A stretch of 64,000 nt of DNA from Chrysomallon squamiferum. Lineage: Eukaryota > Mollusca > Gastropoda > Neomphalida > Peltospiridae. The number at the start of each line of letters is the position of its first letter. Within the stretch, counting starts at the first letter, position 1. Below the pieces are notes generated by a model, which ran no database searches, had not been told where the DNA came from, and worked only from the letters and a program-made list of their open reading frames with translations. Shown piece after piece: positions 63,017 to 64,000 of this stretch. The position numbers and the translations under genes are program-made. Location: NCBI GenBank assembly GCA_012295275.1, contig CM022665.1, forward strand, positions 30,434,957 through 30,498,956. The letters are read 5' to 3'.

Positions 63017-63909
63017 CACACACATATATATGTAATTCAAATTACTGAGGTTCATAATATGTTTCTACAAAATAACAAAAAGAAATTAGTCTGTTTACAT
63101 ACCTCAAACGAAATATATATATATATTTTTAATTAATATGTTTTTCCTTCATATTTTGAAACAATAGTTTAGTGAATTTTTCCAAGATTTTCTTTCTGTC
63201 ATTTTGTAGTGTTTGTTTCTAGTTATATATATTCTGAATCTGGAAACTCTAACACAAACAGTTTTCATGCAGCATCTTCCCCAAAATGTTAGGATAGTAT
63301 GAAAAAAGTTATGTGATAAAAAAAAAAACCCAAAACAAAACAATGAAGTTTTATAAACCATATTTCCACTTATTATGTCTATAGCTATGCATTATTATTA
63401 TGTTATCAATATATATGCATTTCCCTTTGCAGAAAAAACTTGATACATCTGAAAAAGTAAATTTTTTAAACACATTTTATAAATGAAGGTGCCAAAAAAT
63501 AATAATAAATAATTAAAAAAACCTTTATATTTATTTTAATTTGGTTATTTTTCACCTACTGTGTCCCCTTAACAGTAATTACTAACCGTGTGAATTAAGA
63601 GTCTAATTTTTTCATCCAAGACAGAGCCTGTAGGATCACTGTCCAGGTTTTCATCATTAATTTTCCTTGTCAGTAGTGAATCTGTTTTGTATGGGTCTGG
63701 TGAATCATCCTTTTTTTCAGATTTATCTTCAACAGTTTCTGATTCTTCTTTAGAATCTTTTGATTGCTGACTTAATGTTGTTGTATCAAGCACTGGAGCT
63801 GGAATTTCTGCATTACTATCAGGTATTGGTGTTACCATAGATGGTTCAGTTGATGGTACATCAGATTTTATTTTGCCTGCATCAGCTTCTTTTATTAAAT
63901 TGTCTGGAA
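51230..63909 (-). CDS. MIA3: TANGO1/cTAGE5 (MIA3/MIA2) family ER-exit-site cargo receptor (C-terminal ~788 residues, 22 exons; 5' part off the right edge)
   Basis: TANGO1-family proteins sit at ER exit sites, bind bulky cargo such as procollagen in the lumen and recruit COPII (Sec23) through a cytosolic proline-rich tail. The visible part has, in order: a ~108-residue acidic Ser/Glu/Asp-rich luminal stretch, a hydrophobic segment (SVLVTIATSFVLIMFAVCSC), a basic stop-transfer patch (GRKKGADKKD), a ~400-residue coiled coil, and a ~225-residue proline-rich region ending at TGA (51230-51232). Family-specific matches include SDYFKEKEVQMQK (human NELYQQKEMALQKK) and [12 protein letters not shown] followed by LTARAAERE (human [20 protein letters not shown]). 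One intron uses a GC donor. The luminal region favours full TANGO1 over cTAGE5, but the SH3-like domain is outside the window, so the symbol is provisional. All 22 exons join in phase. Confidence 0.9.
51833..52059 (-). CDS. TANGO1-like exon: proline-rich region, GC donor
   Basis: Seventy-five codons with RIPPPPFDRRPPPPPHPLDR and PRPPPPEMMSRFRGPPGPF. It ends CTTAG followed by GCAAGT, a GC-type donor with otherwise perfect consensus. Using the GC donor joins in phase to a Pro/Gly-rich terminal exon; the nearest GT alternative shifts the frame out of proline-rich sequence. Confidence 0.9.
52574..52832 (-). CDS. TANGO1-like exon: proline-rich region
   Basis: An 85-codon exon of repeated PPPPGM/PPG elements, e.g. 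GPRPPPPGMGLPPPGMVMGP, then Ser/Pro-rich blocks (RSPSGRDISSPP, MERSPSVHN). In the family such triple-proline motifs bind Sec23. Donor GTTTGT, two bases into Arg. Confidence 0.93.
53061..53149 (-). CDS. TANGO1-like exon: start of proline-rich region
   Basis: It encodes LTDVERRQMEGMGPSGLIRP then LPTRGMPPL, the switch from coil to Pro/Gly/Met-rich sequence. Donor GTAACC. Confidence 0.9.
53711..53778 (-). CDS. TANGO1-like exon: end of coiled coil
   Basis: It encodes LTARAAERELKECRLELRNM then RQ and a split Lys, directly continuing the EKKAHENW motif. Donor GTAAGA. Confidence 0.95.
54298..54333 (-). CDS. TANGO1-like 36-nt exon with EKKAHENW signature
   Basis: A 12-codon phase-0 exon encoding [12 protein letters not shown], the most conserved element of the TANGO1/cTAGE5 family. 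Donor GTAGGT. Confidence 0.95.
54723..54783 (-). CDS. TANGO1-like exon: coiled coil
   Basis: It completes Lys and encodes SQAESLKREIEASERDFRFQ. Donor GTTTAT, phase 0. Confidence 0.92.
55389..55490 (-). CDS. TANGO1-like exon: coiled coil, weak donor
   Basis: It encodes ELGEQELLKKENINKLVSAD then EYTKMIERDLELY between two split Lys codons. The donor GTATTA is weak, but the phase to the next exon is exact. Confidence 0.9.
55908..56046 (-). CDS. TANGO1-like exon: coiled coil with SDYFKEKEVQMQK
   Basis: It encodes DQLEKSRREMEMLQSDKMKA, ERQNEEAQTKLTVL and SDYFKEKEVQMQ. The last element is one of the clearest family matches. Donor GTGTGT. Confidence 0.95.
56326..56416 (-). CDS. TANGO1-like exon: coiled coil
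   Basis: It encodes VNARLRAAEEEKNTFENKLH then IEMDARKEME. Donor GTGTGT, one base into Asp. Confidence 0.92.
56796..56848 (-). CDS. TANGO1-like exon: coiled coil next to a pentanucleotide array
   Basis: It encodes NQASIEEKIQAMIDVAK after a split Glu, matching the human KNQIKQMMDVS element. Acceptor CTACAG; a ~142-bp (TTTTA)n array lies only about 10 bases upstream of it. Donor GTATGA. Confidence 0.9.
56860..57001. repeat. AAAAT pentanucleotide array
   Basis: About 28 units with one 6-base variant. On the gene strand it is (TTTTA)n and ends about 10 bases before a TANGO1-like splice acceptor. Confidence 0.97.
57374..57449 (-). CDS. TANGO1-like exon: coiled coil and acidic break
   Basis: It encodes VMKDCFLQLKVLEPKDGEND then GEFMQ. 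It corresponds to the human TNCITQLNLLE motif followed by an acidic stretch. Donor GTAAAT. Confidence 0.9.
57605..57662. repeat. AAAT tetranucleotide array
   Basis: AAAT units with AAAAAT interruptions in a TANGO1-like intron. Confidence 0.93.
57772..57862 (-). CDS. TANGO1-like exon: coiled coil
   Basis: It completes Arg and encodes VHELKERLEGMETEFKQMQE then TVAFKENELE, matching the conserved ALTHKDDNI neighbourhood of human TANGO1. Donor GTGTGT, phase 0. Confidence 0.92.
58292..58323 (-). CDS. TANGO1-like 32-nt exon: coiled coil
   Basis: A very short exon encoding LLSEAEDWKD plus two bases of Arg. EDWKDRVHEL across the junction matches the human TANGO1 element EDWSKLHAEL. Donor GTGAGA. Confidence 0.88.
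58718..58822 (-). CDS. TANGO1-like exon: coiled coil
   Basis: A 35-codon phase-0 exon encoding KSSEIKEKNEELSNLKTHVQ then SLGDQVKMLETRKQQ. Acceptor TTTACTAG, donor GTATGC. Confidence 0.9.
59113..59184 (-). CDS. TANGO1-like exon: coiled coil
   Basis: A 24-codon phase-0 exon encoding FKDLQKQLSKLEEKSKKTEQ and ELQK. Donor GTAAAA. Confidence 0.9.
59966..60076 (-). CDS. TANGO1-like exon: coiled coil
   Basis: A 37-codon phase-0 exon encoding LHNETLKQQLNASESHVTEL then KQQLADVMGNVKSSDKK. Donor GTAATT. Confidence 0.9.
60535..60612 (-). CDS. TANGO1-like exon: coiled coil, weak donor
   Basis: A 26-codon phase-0 exon encoding MSQIQKEFQKQKSATTKLET and DLHTYQ. The acceptor TTCTTCAG is strong; the donor GTATTA is weak, but a GTATTA donor is also required at 55383-55388. 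Inclusion is supported by phase and coiled-coil character. Confidence 0.75.
61128..61216 (-). CDS. TANGO1-like exon: start of coiled coil
   Basis: It encodes VVIRELEEKLFVSTKEKENL then EDALGDKQKE, heptad-like. Donor GTAAAC, phase 0 out. Confidence 0.88.
61747..61783 (-). CDS. TANGO1-like exon: juxtamembrane basic patch
   Basis: A 37-nt exon encoding GRKKGADKKDPL plus one base of Val. The positive charges directly after the hydrophobic helix place the following chain in the cytosol. Donor GTAAAT. Confidence 0.85.
62323..62451 (-). CDS. TANGO1-like exon: transmembrane segment
   Basis: A 43-codon phase-0 exon. LPPSIQSILEQEPLGLSPHM precedes a ~22-residue hydrophobic helix SVLVTIATSFVLIMFAVCSC ending ICG. 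It resembles the pre-membrane LP...YLPE segment and membrane anchor of TANGO1. Only one hydrophobic segment is seen, where human TANGO1 also has a second membrane-embedded one. Donor GTATGT. Confidence 0.85.
63587..63909 (-). CDS. TANGO1-like exon: acidic luminal region
   Basis: A 323-nt exon encoding about 107 residues rich in Glu, Asp, Ser and Lys, e.g. KDSKEESETVEDKSEKKDDS, ending VLDEKIRLLIHT before a GTTAGT donor. The frame is open upstream of the internal ATG at 63836-63838 to an acceptor TATCAG at 63910. The acceptor tract is poor in pyrimidines, so the exact upper end is the least certain of the set. Confidence 0.75.
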
Positions 63910-64000
63910 CTGATAAGATACTGATCTTAAAATCACTTGATTAATGTTTATAATTATTTCTTTAACTTTATGTAAACATTTATATGGGCACCATTTAAAA

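Larger units (their letters stand above)
51331..63586 (-). other. Introns of the TANGO1-like gene
   Basis: Twenty-one introns of roughly 230-1140 bp, AT-rich, with AAAT and AAAAT arrays (55575-55620, 56860-57001, 57605-57662), TA tracts (62986-63010) and poly-A/T runs. No RNA gene, transposon or additional exon is recognised in them. Confidence 0.7.

Noticed and set aside
1-64000. tRNA and rRNA genes
   Set aside because: I looked for T-loop GGTTCGA-type boxes with matching stems and for conserved rRNA blocks and saw no convincing case by eye; a tRNAscan or Infernal run would settle it.

Overview
The window is animal nuclear DNA. It is strongly A+T-rich, full of microsatellites, and carries two intron-rich genes, both read on the minus strand. 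Nothing prokaryotic or organellar is visible. The two proteins belong to metazoan families. The base composition, the long CA/TG, ATT and CT arrays and the multi-kilobase introns would suit a lophotrochozoan such as a mollusc (a cephalopod is possible), but this is a weak inference and the species cannot be fixed from the sequence alone.

Gene 1 (about 2.6-39.5 kb, minus strand, continuing off the left edge) is a phospholipase C beta of the PLCB4/NorpA type. I reconstructed one probable non-coding first exon and 16 coding exons by joining GT-AG splice sites in phase. They encode the N-terminal ~510 residues: PH domain, EF-hand lobe, the complete catalytic X domain with all six expected catalytic and calcium residues, and the start of the acidic X-Y linker. 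The Y domain, C2 domain and C-terminal coiled coil lie beyond position 1. Two PH-domain exons are separated by an 18-kb intron (9659-27748) that holds most of the repeats.

Gene 2 (51.2-63.9 kb, minus strand, 5' end off the right edge) is a TANGO1/cTAGE5 (MIA3/MIA2) family ER-exit-site cargo receptor. Twenty-two in-phase exons encode an acidic luminal stretch, a membrane segment, a long cytosolic coiled coil with the EKKAHENW signature, and a ~225-residue proline-rich tail ending at a clear stop codon. Its SH3-like luminal domain, if present, is outside the window.

Layout from left to right: degenerate tandem array (1-400); PLCB exons 16 to 4 with short AT-rich introns (2.5-9.7 kb); large intron with palindrome, polypurine tract and dispersed repeats (9.7-27.7 kb); intron with a Tc1/mariner-type transposon remnant (30.9-31.2 kb); PLCB exons 3 to 1 (27.7-35.1 kb); a long intron with another degenerate tandem array (38.1-38.7 kb); a CpG-rich promoter-like island (39.4-40.2 kb); repeat-rich intergenic DNA (40.2-~49.7 kb); then the TANGO1-like 3' UTR and gene. 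The genes are head-to-tail. I see no functional link beyond proximity: one acts in Gq phosphoinositide signalling, the other in bulky-cargo secretion.

No convincing undescribed biological system is present. The items most worth checking are two upstream ORFs before the PLCB start, a transposon remnant with a recognisable transposase tail, a nested perfect palindrome in the PLCB intron, a (TTTTA)n array against a TANGO1 splice acceptor, and a GC-AG intron in the proline-rich region.
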